Shown here: positions 53,833 through 63,786 of the stretch, piece after piece | Numbering within the stretch: the first letter of the stretch is position 1 | Layout of the letters: each line of letters starts with the position of its first letter | Origin: JADCRZ01 sp041751095 | Lineage (GTDB): Bacteria > Bacteroidota > Bacteroidia > Chitinophagales > Chitinophagaceae | Assembly: GCA_041751095.1 (NCBI GenBank) | Contig: JBGSYC010000181.1 | Span: 101,530 to 165,529, forward strand | Length of the DNA: 64,000 nt | Direction: 5' to 3' | Program-made: the position numbers and the translations under genes | Notes under the pieces: model-generated | The model's input: only the letters and a program-made list of their open reading frames with translations | Databases searched by the model: none | Told to the model about the DNA's origin: nothing

Positions 53833-54699
53833 GTGAAATATCATTTAAAAATCGACGGAACAGAATTTCTGGCGAAATCGTTCAATCCTTTTGAATTTAC
53901 ATTCTTAAACATTACATTAGTAAAAAACTTGCAAAAGAATTCTTTTTTCTGGCCTCACTGGAACGGATCAATTTCCGGCAGGGCAAACTCCATCATTTCC
54001 TTCATAGCCATAGAAGAAAATATTCTTCAGGATATACTTCCCCGGGGACTGGTTCTTGCTGATCAGAAAGTCACCACCTCTGGCTATCACCCGGTCTACC
54101 TGGCTTTTAATCTGACTCAAAAAAATGTCACTACCATATTTCCCGGGTTTACATTAAACTATTCTGAATTCGCATGTGGTATTCCCTACGTTCAAATGCA
54201 ACAAGGCGTTGATGCTACCACCTTTGCATATTCCCCGGTTCTTTATCTAAACAGCATCTTAGCAACTCTGGGCGGTTCTATCTTATTTAGCTTACCCAAA
54301 AAATATGCAAATGTTACCACCAGCAGTTCTACTACAGGAAACACACTTTTCACAACTGCCCGTTTCTTTAATCCCGGGAAAATTCATTTCAAGGCCTCGT
54401 GGAAACACGATGGACCGGCTGTAGCCGGATTCGATTCTGAAAATTTCCTGTCTGTTAAACCTATGCTCACGCAGCCATTAATTGTACACTCGCCTTTACA
54501 GGGATTCCGCACCACTGATTACGTAATCGAGGAATTGGTATTGAGCACTATCCAACCAATAGAAGGGGAATGTAACACCAAAAATTTTCTTAAGGGCTTA
54601 GATAACCGGCATTTAAGGCTCGACAGCATCAATCATTCTCCGTTAGGCTCTTTTCAGATGGAGTATAACTGGCGCCTCACCAGGCTTCAACCGGTTTAA
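53833..54699 (+). CDS. acetoacetate decarboxylase-fold protein
   Basis: The 288-residue protein starts at a GTG. Its middle matches the acetoacetate decarboxylase (ADC) superfamily: YHPVYLAFNLTQKNVTTIFPGFTLNYSEFACGIPYV (about 83-118) and LYLNSILATLGGSILFSLPKKYANV (about 137-160), where the ADC WGFPKK motif reads FSLPKK, keeping the tandem Lys. ADC-fold proteins decarboxylate beta-keto acids or catalyse related Schiff-base chemistry on lactones and keto acids. It is the first of a run with two flavoproteins (30 bases to the next gene). Family moderately sure; substrate unknown. Confidence 0.75.
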   Translation: MKYHLKIDGTEFLAKSFNPFEFTFLNITLVKNLQKNSFFWPHWNGSISGRANSIISFIAIEENILQDILPRGLVLADQKVTTSGYHPVYLAFNLTQKNVTTIFPGFTLNYSEFACGIPYVQMQQGVDATTFAYSPVLYLNSILATLGGSILFSLPKKYANVTTSSSTTGNTLFTTARFFNPGKIHFKASWKHDGPAVAGFDSENFLSVKPMLTQPLIVHSPLQGFRTTDYVIEELVLSTIQPIEGECNTKNFLKGLDNRHLRLDSINHSPLGSFQMEYNWRLTRLQPV

Positions 54700-54729
54700 A
54701 ATCAATATGATCAAAATATAAACTTTGTT

Positions 54730-56964
54730 ATGGATGCAAAAACGAAAAAAAAGATAGCTGTTTTAGGTGGAGGAATGAGCTCATTAAGTGCAGTTTTCGA
54801 ATTAACGAATTACCCGTCGTGGCAGGATGATTATGAAATTACCGTTTACCAGATGGGATGGCGGCTAGGTGGAAAGCTGGCAATCGGGAGAGGGCCGAAT
54901 AACAGGATAGAAGAACACGGCATTCATATTTTTTTGGGGTTCTATAATAATGCCTTCCGGGTACTCCAGGACACCTATAAAGAAAGGAAAGAAAAAAACC
55001 TTGCCCCCGATAGCCCTTTTCAGGATTGGACCGATGCTTTTAAAAAGCATAGTTCTATCATGCTGCCCCAATATTCCACGGTGCTGGGAAAATGGACAAA
55101 TTTTACGATAAAATTTCCGGAAAACGATCTTGTTCCGGGTATTGGGCCTGAACCTGACCACATGGCACATCTGCTAAACCTTATTGATCAGATATTTAAA
55201 CTGGAGGAGCAATTTGATAAGCTCAATCATGGATGTCTTGGCTCAGCAGTTAAAGGGGTAATGTCGTTATTTTTCAGAAATCATTCCCCTCGCGACCGTG
55301 CTCCCAACAGCGTTACACGGCCTCGAAAACCTGATTTTACTCATTTACATCATGCACGCAGACACTTACATATCATAAAATCCAACAGGGATAGCAGATC
55401 GGATACAGACATTGCCACTATTGAAAAAATGCTTCAATCACTTGAGGATTTTTTTAAAGAATTGCAGCAGGCCTTAAAGTATCTGAAAAGGCAGGACGGG
55501 GTCATCTATGACTTTGTCGTATGGGCCCAGTTAGGAATTATAAACCTGCAGGGCATATTTAAGGATAAAGTCTATGATCATCGCACCAATAGTTTCAATT
55601 TTAAAGTCATCAACCATCTCGACTATCGCCAGTGGCTTAAAAATAACAATGCTTCAGATGAAGTAATATATTGTGCCCCGGTCCGGGATGTCTATACCCT
55701 TGTTTTTGCCTACGAGCGTGGCGACACCTCGGTGCAAGGCTCCATTGCAGCAGGTACCGCCCTGCGTGGTGCAATGCTTATTGTACTGGGATATAAAGGT
55801 GCAGTAATGTATAAGTTCTCCTCGGCAACGGCTGATGTGGCCGTCAGCCCTGTATTCCAGGTACTGCAATCAAGAGGTGTAAAATTCCGGTTTTTTCAAA
55901 AAGTAAAAAAGATACATCATGCGGGCAACGGCGTAATTGAGAAGATTACGATGGAAAGCCAAATGACAGTCACAAAAGGTGCTGATAAATACGATCCGTT
56001 CATTGAGGTGCATAGGGTACATACATGGCCATCCCACCCCGATATGGAACAAATAGAAGAGAACCAGCGGGATTTGTACCATCATATGCGGGAAACGGGC
56101 CATAATGTTAACCTTGAATCAAACTGGTCGGCGTGGAAGGGCGAACCATATCAGCTTATTGCCGGGGAAGATTTTGACCAGGTCATTTGCGGAATTCCTG
56201 TCGCAGCATTAAGCGACATCTGTTCGGAAATTATTGACAACAATTCAGCGTGGAACAACATGGTGAAAAACGTTGCGACAGTTCAAACCCAGGCGGTTCA
56301 GCTTTGGTTTAAACCATCTTTAAAAGAGCTGGGGATGGATGTAACCAAATGGGGGATGGAGGAGGGAGATGAACCTATAACGGATACCTATACCAATCCG
56401 CTTAATTCGTGGATAGATTTTACTAACCTGATAAATCTTGAAAATTGGCCGCCGCATAATAAACCCGCCTTTCTTGTATATTATTGCGGCAACTTACTTG
56501 ACGCTGATTACATCCCTGAAAATGACCCCGATTTTCCACGAAAGCAAAACCAACGTGTTTACGATATGGCCGTACAGTGGCTAAGCAATAATGCAGGCTT
56601 TTTCTGGCCTAAGGGCGTAAATCCTGAAAATGAGCAGGGAGTAGATTTCCGGTTATTGGTAGATCCACATAAAAAACATGATGATCAGCAGGAAAGCGGC
56701 GGAATAAAAAAACTTGAAAAACAATTTTTCAGAGCTAATATCGACCCCTCAGAAAGGTACACGCTGTCGCTTCCGGGCAGTGAGGGCTTCCGGTTAAAAA
56801 CGGATGAAACCGGTTATGATAATTTATTTCTGACCGGAGACTGGATCGATTGCGACATAAATATGGGCTGTGTAGAGGCGGCGGTAATATCCGGCCTTAT
56901 GTGTGCAACGGCAGTACGGAAAAGCTATGGATTAAAAACCAAACCAATAATGATTGATCTTTAG
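54730..56964 (+). CDS. FAD-dependent oxidoreductase, phytoene-desaturase/amine-oxidase-like
   Basis: The 744-residue flavoprotein has an N-terminal dinucleotide fold KIAVLGGGMSSLSAVFEL (about 8-25), the second family motif GWRLGGKLAIGRGPNNRIEEHGIHIFLGFYNN (about 44-75), and the C-terminal FAD contact LFLTGDWIDCDINMGCVEAAVISGLMCA (about 700-728). This is the pattern of the carotenoid desaturase/amine oxidase superfamily, but it is longer than phytoene desaturases (about 500) with an extra helical segment (about 145-255). It is cytosolic, with no signal. It sits between the ADC-like and the second flavoprotein genes. Confidence 0.85.
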   Translation: MDAKTKKKIAVLGGGMSSLSAVFELTNYPSWQDDYEITVYQMGWRLGGKLAIGRGPNNRIEEHGIHIFLGFYNNAFRVLQDTYKERKEKNLAPDSPFQDWTDAFKKHSSIMLPQYSTVLGKWTNFTIKFPENDLVPGIGPEPDHMAHLLNLIDQIFKLEEQFDKLNHGCLGSAVKGVMSLFFRNHSPRDRAPNSVTRPRKPDFTHLHHARRHLHIIKSNRDSRSDTDIATIEKMLQSLEDFFKELQQALKYLKRQDGVIYDFVVWAQLGIINLQGIFKDKVYDHRTNSFNFKVINHLDYRQWLKNNNASDEVIYCAPVRDVYTLVFAYERGDTSVQGSIAAGTALRGAMLIVLGYKGAVMYKFSSATADVAVSPVFQVLQSRGVKFRFFQKVKKIHHAGNGVIEKITMESQMTVTKGADKYDPFIEVHRVHTWPSHPDMEQIEENQRDLYHHMRETGHNVNLESNWSAWKGEPYQLIAGEDFDQVICGIPVAALSDICSEIIDNNSAWNNMVKNVATVQTQAVQLWFKPSLKELGMDVTKWGMEEGDEPITDTYTNPLNSWIDFTNLINLENWPPHNKPAFLVYYCGNLLDADYIPENDPDFPRKQNQRVYDMAVQWLSNNAGFFWPKGVNPENEQGVDFRLLVDPHKKHDDQQESGGIKKLEKQFFRANIDPSERYTLSLPGSEGFRLKTDETGYDNLFLTGDWIDCDINMGCVEAAVISGLMCATAVRKSYGLKTKPIMIDL

Positions 56965-57183
56965 CCGCGAGCATATAAGACTTTGCATTGGGGTTTACCT
57001 GTGATGTTGAACTTACCTGGGATGATTTACATGTGATTAACGTGTCTCTTGCTGCCAGCGCATAAAGCATCCTGTAAACCGTATTGACGCCAGAAACCAA
57101 GCCTACTGAAATTTAAAGTCTCTTGGCAGAAGAATTTTTCCGAGTACCAATTAACCGTAAAAAAAAGTTAGCCCCAATCAAAC

Positions 57184-58257
57184 GTGAGTTCAAAAATCAA
57201 AATACTTGGCGCAGGAATATCAGGGCTTAGTGCCGCAATAAATTTATCAGCCTCCGGACATAAAGTAGAAGTGTATGAAAGAAAAGGTGATGCGGGGGCA
57301 AGGTTTTTTGGCGACCTTCAGGGCCTGGAGAATTATTCTGAAAAAGGAAATGTATTGGATTGGTTAAGTACTGTCAATATCCGCCCCGATTTTTATTATA
57401 AAAGCCTCTCTTCGCTAAAGGCATTAGATGGCAGAGGCCTGACATCTGATTTTGATTTTGCAAAGCCCTTATGCTATCTGGTGAAAAGAGGCACAATGAA
57501 AGACAGTCTCGATCAGGGCTTAAAAAAGCAGGCCCTTGAACGAGGCGTCAGCATATTGTTTAATCAGAACGCGGATCCTGCAGGCATGGACATTATAGCC
57601 ATAGGCCCTTCATCCAGGGAAATATTTGCTATCGACAAAGGAATACGGTTTGAGACGAACATGCCGGATATGGCAATAGCTATCGTAAATGACGATGCCG
57701 CAATTAAAGGTTATTCCTACCTGCTGGTTGCAGATGGATACGGATGTATCTGTACGGTTCTCTTTAGCCATTTCTACCTTGCGGAAAGTTGTTTGCAAAA
57801 AACATTGTCGTTATTAGAACAATGTGTTGAACTCGACATCAAAAACCCCAAAAAGGTGGGAGGTATAGGAAGCTTTTCTCTTGAATGCAATCTGAACATA
57901 AACAATCAGCTATTTGTCGGGGAAGCGGCCGGATTACAGGACTTATTGTGGGGTTTCGGTATTCGCTCGGCAATTTACTCGGGCTACCTGGCAGCTACAA
58001 GCATTACAAATGGCCTAGATTATGCGTCGTTGGCATTCTCGCATTTTCAACCTAAGCTCAAGGCAAGCCTGGTTATCCGTTATCTATACGAAAAAATCGG
58101 TAAATTTGGATACGCCGGTATGCTGAAATATGCAAACAGGAGAGCCGATCCTATAGACTTTTTATACAAAACTCACCAGTTTACGTCTGTTCACAAATTG
58201 ATATTTCCCCTGGCCCGGTACACCCTAAAGAAAAGATACCGAAAGTTAATCTTATAA
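57184..58257 (+). CDS. FAD-dependent oxidoreductase, geranylgeranyl-reductase-like
   Basis: The 357-residue flavoprotein starts at a GTG (MSSKIKILGAGISGLSAAINLSASGHKVEVYERKG) with a GxGxxG FAD fold. The motif ARFFGDLQGLENYS replaces the usual second region, and the C-terminal NNQLFVGEAAGLQDLLWGFGIRSAIYSGYLAA (about 238-270) is typical of the geranylgeranyl-reductase/p-hydroxybenzoate-hydroxylase group. It is 219 bases after the previous flavoprotein and only 10 bases before the kinase/cyclase gene, so they are likely cotranscribed. Substrate unknown. Confidence 0.83.
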   Translation: MSSKIKILGAGISGLSAAINLSASGHKVEVYERKGDAGARFFGDLQGLENYSEKGNVLDWLSTVNIRPDFYYKSLSSLKALDGRGLTSDFDFAKPLCYLVKRGTMKDSLDQGLKKQALERGVSILFNQNADPAGMDIIAIGPSSREIFAIDKGIRFETNMPDMAIAIVNDDAAIKGYSYLLVADGYGCICTVLFSHFYLAESCLQKTLSLLEQCVELDIKNPKKVGGIGSFSLECNLNINNQLFVGEAAGLQDLLWGFGIRSAIYSGYLAATSITNGLDYASLAFSHFQPKLKASLVIRYLYEKIGKFGYAGMLKYANRRADPIDFLYKTHQFTSVHKLIFPLARYTLKKRYRKLIL

Positions 58258-58267
58258 TCCTTTAAAT

Positions 58268-61200
58268 ATGGTACTTGAGGAACAGTTTGCGACTCAGCGA
58301 TTACTTCATCACGGAACTGACTTCAGTGTTTATATATCGACACCCCGAGGTGGAGAGGAAATAATCCTCAAGGTGCTCAATACCCCTTTGCCTGCCAGTG
58401 CCCAGATTGCACAATTTAATAATGAATTTAATATCACGAAAAAACTGAGCATTCCGAACGTTCGTAAAATTCTTGGCCAGACTAAATACTGCGGATGTCC
58501 GGCTCTGGTTATGGAATATTTTGAGGGGGAAGATCTGGAAGAACTGGTTCGAAACGGAGTGGATGTTCCTGCCTTTCTAAAGTTGTCTATTCCACTTTCC
58601 GGCATTATCGGCAACATTCACTTAAATCACATCACACATAAAGACATTACCGGGAGAAATGTATTGGTAAACCGGTCATCAGGAGAACTAAAGATTATTG
58701 ATTTCGGAATGTCATCGATGCTGAATTATGAGCATAAATCTTTTGAACATCCGCATCTAATCAGAGGCACAATAACGCATATTTCCCCTGAACAAACAGG
58801 AAGAATGAACCGGAAAGTAGACTACCGGTCTGATATCTATTCATTAGGCATCACCTTCTACCATATGCTTACCGGAGCGTATCCATTTATAAGCGACGAT
58901 CCGCTTGAGATCATACATTATCATATTGCGCAGGAACCGGATCTCGACAGATTACCTTACCCGCTTGATCTGATTATTGGAAAAATGTTGGCTAAGAATG
59001 CAGATGAAAGATATAATTCGGCTTTCGGCGTAAAAGAAGACCTGCTGAAATGCTCCAAATTTTTAGAAAGCGCAAACGCTAAACACACATTTATACCCGG
59101 CCTTAACGATCATGTGCTCACGTTTACGATAAGGCAAAAATTGTATGGGCGGAAAGAGGAGACAGAAAAGCTGTTGGCCGAATTTGAAGAAGTTCGAAAG
59201 GGAGAAACACGGATGCTGCTTGTTGCCGGATATTCAGGCGTGGGAAAGACAAGCCTGATCAACGAAATATTACGTCCGATCTCTGTTAAACAGGGCTTTT
59301 TTGCGAGTGGCAAGTTCAATCAATATCATCGCAATATCCCATACTTTGCATTTATCCAGGCTTTTCAATTTATAGTCGATCAGACACTGACGGAAACGGA
59401 AGACAATTTAAAGGTTTGGAAAGAAAAGCTCCTGAAGGCAGTAGGAATAAACGGGCAATTAATCATCGATGTCATTCCGTCTGTAAAGCATATCATTGGA
59501 GAGCAGGCCGCTGTTCAGGAAATGCTCGCTTCAGAAGCTAACAACAGGTTTAACGGCGCGCTTCTTAATTTTATCAAAGTATTTGCACAAAAAGAACACC
59601 CTTTGGTTCTTTTTATGGATGACCTCCAATGGGCCGATGTTGCCAGCCTCAATTTCATTGAACAGCTGATGTTACAGGCTCAGAATCATCACATATTTTT
59701 GCTGGGCGCTTACAGAGACAATGAAATTGACCACAAACATGCGCTTAAACAGTCTCTGGAAAATATTGAAAAAAACAACGGTGTTATAACAACGCTCCGG
59801 CTTAAGCCTTTGAAATTCGAAGAAGTCAGTCAACTCGTAAAAGATTCCATAGAAAGCACTCACGCAGAAACAGAAAAACTTAGTGAACTGGTATACAAAA
59901 AAACAGCAGGCAATCCGTTTTTTGTTTCGCAGTTTATGTATAAACTATACAACGATGGCAGGATTGCTTTCTCAAGTGAAACCCAGGAATGGATATGGAA
60001 TCTTGATGCCATAAGAAACGAAAATATCACAGATAACGTTGTCGAATTAATGACTTCGAACATACTCCGGCTTCCCCGGGAAACACAGAAGATCATTAAA
60101 CTTGCATCATGTATAGGAAACGAATTCGACCTCCGTACACTGGTCACCGTATCTGAAACTGATGCGCACGAAGTTGGGAAGTTATTGTGGCCCGGCCTGG
60201 AACTGGGGCTGATCGTCCCGTTGGATGAAAATTATAAGATCTTTGGAAATGATGGCTATGCAAGCCTTCCGGTATCGGCCAACAATGCCAGGTACGGTTT
60301 TTTACACGACAGGATACAGCAGGCTGCTTATTCATTAATACCACCGGAGGATAAAGCACCTATACATTTGGAGATCGGCAAAAATCTTTTGTCCGATAAT
60401 GGGGATATTGAGCCGGATGATGCGCTTTTCGATATCCTGAATCACATCAATCAGGGCGTTCAGTTGGTAAGTGACAAGGAAGAACGATTAAGGTACGGGA
60501 GACTTAATCACAAGGCCGGCAGAAAAGCAAAAGCTTCCGCCGCTTATTCTTCCGCTGTAAAATTCTATGATAAAGCTGTACTGTTATTAGGGGCGGAAAG
60601 CTTTACGACCGACTACGAACTTTCTTTTTTGATCCACCTTGAACTTGCCGAGGTATCTTACCTGAGCGGGGAAATAGAAAAAGCAGAAAGCCTGCTTGAA
60701 TTACTTCTTGAAAACGGAAAAGAACGGCTTGATAAAGCAAACGTGTACATTTCAAAGAGTATAATGTACCTCATGATCAGTAATTTTCCGGCGTCTAAAG
60801 ACGCGTGTAAGGATGGCCTTGCATTATTTGATATCACCGTACCGGATGAAGTAACAGGTGATATCCTGCAGGATTCGTTTGCCCAGCTTGAGACGCTAAA
60901 AGCAGGCAGACCTATAGCAGATTTTTTTGATCTGCCTCAACTTTCAGACAAAGATCAATATACCATCTTCATTATTTTTTTCAATTACGCCACCCCGGCA
61001 TATTATACCGATCAGAATCTATGGATCTGGATTATCCTAAAAGAAATAGGTATTTCGATTACTTATGGCAATTCGGATTTCTCCGACGTAGTATATTGTG
61101 CCTACGGCCTGATTTTAGGGTCAGGTTTAGGCGATTATGATTCAGGCTACGCCTATGGTGAATTAGGCCGGCGCCTGAATGAGAAGTATAATAACGTTGC

Positions 61201-63379
61201 AAACAAAAGCAAGATATCTGTCGTCTTTGGCCAGATGAACTCTCATTGGAAACGACATTATAAGCATAACCTGCCAATGGCAAAAGAAGGTTTTCTGATT
61301 GGAAACGAAACCGGTGATCTGACTTATGCTGGTACGAACGCTTATCACTTTTGCTGGTGCCTTTTTTTGCTCGGGAAGCCATTGAACGAAGTGATAGAAG
61401 AATGCAACAGCTTCGAAGATTACTTTACTAGAACGAGGCACAATTTAGGCGCTTCGGTTATCATAGAAAAGCAAATGGCACGTGCACTGAGTGGCCAGAC
61501 CGACAGCATGCATAGTTTATCCGATTCAACTTTCAGGGAAGATGAATACGTGGAAACGCTGAGAGCTTCAACTTTCCTGATACCCATCCATACGTACTAT
61601 ATTGCCAAGGAGAAGTTATATTTCCATTCGGGCTTATACAGCAAAGTTGTCGAAATGGCACAACTTGCCAAACCTGTAAATTTTTCTTCTTTGGGGGTAA
61701 ACTATTCACCTGAAGAGTTCTTCTTTGAAGCGTTAGCCATTATCGCCATTTGCCGCGAAAACGGAGGTGAAATACCAGGGAGACTAAATGCACTGGTGGA
61801 AATGTTTCAAAAATGGGCAACAAATTCACCCGACAATTTTTTGCATAAACTTGAACTGATCGAAGCGGAAAAATTAAGTCTCTCAGGTGCAAAAGAAGCT
61901 GCTGAAGGATATGAAAAAGCGGTGGACCATGCGCATGCAGGTGAATTTATACACGAAGAGGCGCTGGCAAATGAACTTGCGGCATTATATTTCTTCCGAA
62001 ACAACAATATGAAACTGGCTAAAGCTTCTATGACTGAAAGCCGCAACCAGTACCATCTTTGGGGAGCAATGGCCAAAGTGAGACAATTGGAACAAAAATA
62101 CCCTCATTTACTCTACGGTCAGAGAGGTATGGAATATACGCGAGCCACAACTGGAAGCCTCATAACATCTACGCAGGATATGATGGTAGAGCTGGATATT
62201 CAAACAGTTTTAAAAGCGTCAACTGCGCTGTCCGGAGAAGTAAAAATCGAAAATCTGCTTCGCACACTCCTGAATATAGCCATTGAAAATGCAGGCGCCC
62301 AAAAAGGCACTATACTCCTGAAGGAATCGAATACTTTTTTAGTAAAGGCGCATAAAAGTGTTGATGGATCAATTGGTGTATTGCAGGATATACCCGTTAA
62401 TAATTTCGACGACCTGTCTAAAAGCATCGTTCATTTTGTGATAAGGACAGAAAGCAATCTTGTGCTGGACAATGCCAGTGAGAACGACCAGTTCTTAAAC
62501 GATCCCTACATCGCAAAAAATCATCCTAAGTCTATTTTATGTATGCCCGTAATCAGTAAAGGAAATCTCAGCGGTATCCTGTATTTAGAAAACAACCTTG
62601 CTACAAATGCCTTTACAACCCATCGGCTTGATCTACTGAGACTGATTTCCGGCCAAATAGCCATTTCTATAGACAATTCTAATTTATACGAGAACCTGGA
62701 AAAGAAGGTAAGGGAGCGGACAGAAGAGCTTGTCCGGGAAAAAGAACTTTCAGACAAGCTGTTAAGGAATATTTTGCCCGAAGAAACTGCAGAAGAATTA
62801 AAAAAAAACGGAACCGCTATTGCTAAAAGTTACGAACAGGTTACAATACTGTTTACGGATTTTAAAGGATTCACCAAAGCATCTGAAAAGTTAACCCCAC
62901 AAGAAGTCATCGAAAAACTGGATTATTGCTTTGCAAATTTTGATGGAATAATTTCGAAATATAATTTAGAAAAAATTAAAACCATTGGCGATTCATATAT
63001 GTGTGCAGGTGGAATACCGATGCCGAATAACACCAATGCGATGGACGCAGTGAGAGCAGGATTGGAGATACAGGAGTTTATAGAAATGTGGAATAACCAA
63101 GAAGCTGGTAAAAATAAGGAAGTATGGCAGTTAAGGATTGGGATAAATACCGGAAAGGTTGTTGCTGGCGTGGTTGGGCAAACAAAATTTGCTTATGATA
63201 TCTGGGGTGATGCAGTTAATGTGGCAAGTGCAATGGAACAATGCGGAGAGGTTGGAAAGGTAAACATAAGCAGGGATACATATGAATTGATAAAAGATGA
63301 TTTTGATTGTTTGTACAGGGGCAGAATAAACGCAAAAAATAAAGGTGAACTGGATATGTTCTTCGTTAAACAGCGATAA
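58268..63379 (+). CDS. kinase-ATPase-GAF-class III nucleotide cyclase signalling protein
   Basis: A 1703-residue cytosolic protein without membrane segments. Order: Ser/Thr kinase domain (1-270) with Lys35, H124-K125-D126 in place of HRD, and D145-F-G147; AAA/STAND ATPase with Walker A GYSGVGKT (321-328) and Walker B-like LVLFMDDLQWAD (about 442-453); long helical/TPR-like region (about 720-1290); GAF domain (about 1310-1475); coiled coil (about 1476-1515); class III cyclase (about 1520-1703). The cyclase has both metal Asp (D1531, D1575), adenine-selecting Lys1571 and Asp1644, and Asn1651, but the transition-state Arg expected four residues after Asn1651 is Ala1655. The first four modules are those of kinase/ATPase/GAF/histidine-kinase proteins, with a cyclase in place of the histidine kinase. 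Likely control of the flavoprotein run is inferred. Confidence 0.93.
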   Translation: MVLEEQFATQRLLHHGTDFSVYISTPRGGEEIILKVLNTPLPASAQIAQFNNEFNITKKLSIPNVRKILGQTKYCGCPALVMEYFEGEDLEELVRNGVDVPAFLKLSIPLSGIIGNIHLNHITHKDITGRNVLVNRSSGELKIIDFGMSSMLNYEHKSFEHPHLIRGTITHISPEQTGRMNRKVDYRSDIYSLGITFYHMLTGAYPFISDDPLEIIHYHIAQEPDLDRLPYPLDLIIGKMLAKNADERYNSAFGVKEDLLKCSKFLESANAKHTFIPGLNDHVLTFTIRQKLYGRKEETEKLLAEFEEVRKGETRMLLVAGYSGVGKTSLINEILRPISVKQGFFASGKFNQYHRNIPYFAFIQAFQFIVDQTLTETEDNLKVWKEKLLKAVGINGQLIIDVIPSVKHIIGEQAAVQEMLASEANNRFNGALLNFIKVFAQKEHPLVLFMDDLQWADVASLNFIEQLMLQAQNHHIFLLGAYRDNEIDHKHALKQSLENIEKNNGVITTLRLKPLKFEEVSQLVKDSIESTHAETEKLSELVYKKTAGNPFFVSQFMYKLYNDGRIAFSSETQEWIWNLDAIRNENITDNVVELMTSNILRLPRETQKIIKLASCIGNEFDLRTLVTVSETDAHEVGKLLWPGLELGLIVPLDENYKIFGNDGYASLPVSANNARYGFLHDRIQQAAYSLIPPEDKAPIHLEIGKNLLSDNGDIEPDDALFDILNHINQGVQLVSDKEERLRYGRLNHKAGRKAKASAAYSSAVKFYDKAVLLLGAESFTTDYELSFLIHLELAEVSYLSGEIEKAESLLELLLENGKERLDKANVYISKSIMYLMISNFPASKDACKDGLALFDITVPDEVTGDILQDSFAQLETLKAGRPIADFFDLPQLSDKDQYTIFIIFFNYATPAYYTDQNLWIWIILKEIGISITYGNSDFSDVVYCAYGLILGSGLGDYDSGYAYGELGRRLNEKYNNVANKSKISVVFGQMNSHWKRHYKHNLPMAKEGFLIGNETGDLTYAGTNAYHFCWCLFLLGKPLNEVIEECNSFEDYFTRTRHNLGASVIIEKQMARALSGQTDSMHSLSDSTFREDEYVETLRASTFLIPIHTYYIAKEKLYFHSGLYSKVVEMAQLAKPVNFSSLGVNYSPEEFFFEALAIIAICRENGGEIPGRLNALVEMFQKWATNSPDNFLHKLELIEAEKLSLSGAKEAAEGYEKAVDHAHAGEFIHEEALANELAALYFFRNNNMKLAKASMTESRNQYHLWGAMAKVRQLEQKYPHLLYGQRGMEYTRATTGSLITSTQDMMVELDIQTVLKASTALSGEVKIENLLRTLLNIAIENAGAQKGTILLKESNTFLVKAHKSVDGSIGVLQDIPVNNFDDLSKSIVHFVIRTESNLVLDNASENDQFLNDPYIAKNHPKSILCMPVISKGNLSGILYLENNLATNAFTTHRLDLLRLISGQIAISIDNSNLYENLEKKVRERTEELVREKELSDKLLRNILPEETAEELKKNGTAIAKSYEQVTILFTDFKGFTKASEKLTPQEVIEKLDYCFANFDGIISKYNLEKIKTIGDSYMCAGGIPMPNNTNAMDAVRAGLEIQEFIEMWNNQEAGKNKEVWQLRIGINTGKVVAGVVGQTKFAYDIWGDAVNVASAMEQCGEVGKVNISRDTYELIKDDFDCLYRGRINAKNKGELDMFFVKQR

Positions 63380-63786
63380 TATCGAACAGGAACAACGGCT
63401 ACGTGCCATTGAAAAAATATGTGCCGGCGTTTCAAACGGCGGAGAGATGCAAAACTACCGTCTGCCTCACGTTTTCACTGGTACTGCATCAAATGGCACT
63501 GTGGTACAAACCTCCGGAATTTATTCCCACCTGCCGCTGCTAATCAATATTTGCCGCCTATAGCTTTGCTTCATTATTTTTCGGAATAGTATGCCAATTT
63601 CAGGTTTGATAGTAAGGTGCGGATGGTAAAAGCACTTTAAAGCCAATATTATGTCAAATGACATTTGGAACCCCACCTCCTTTGGAGCGGTTCCGGGCAG
63701 CTTAGTGTAAGTCATTTTTTTTATATCCTTCAATAAAACCGGAGGGCATTTTAAAGAAATTATTCAAACGCCAGAAGCAAAATTAC
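63380..63786. other. intergenic region with small palindromes
   Basis: No gene is supported in these 407 bases; a minus-strand frame at 63521-63733 is unrecognised. ATGTCAAATGACAT (63651-63664), overlapped by CAAATGACATTTG, and CTCCTTTGGAG (63677-63687) are palindromes that could be operator or terminator elements for the flanking genes. Confidence 0.5.

Noticed and set aside
63521..63733. 70-residue minus-strand frame between cyclase and receiver-like genes
   Set aside because: The composition is not implausible, but there is no family match and it contains the palindromes; I cannot support it as a gene.
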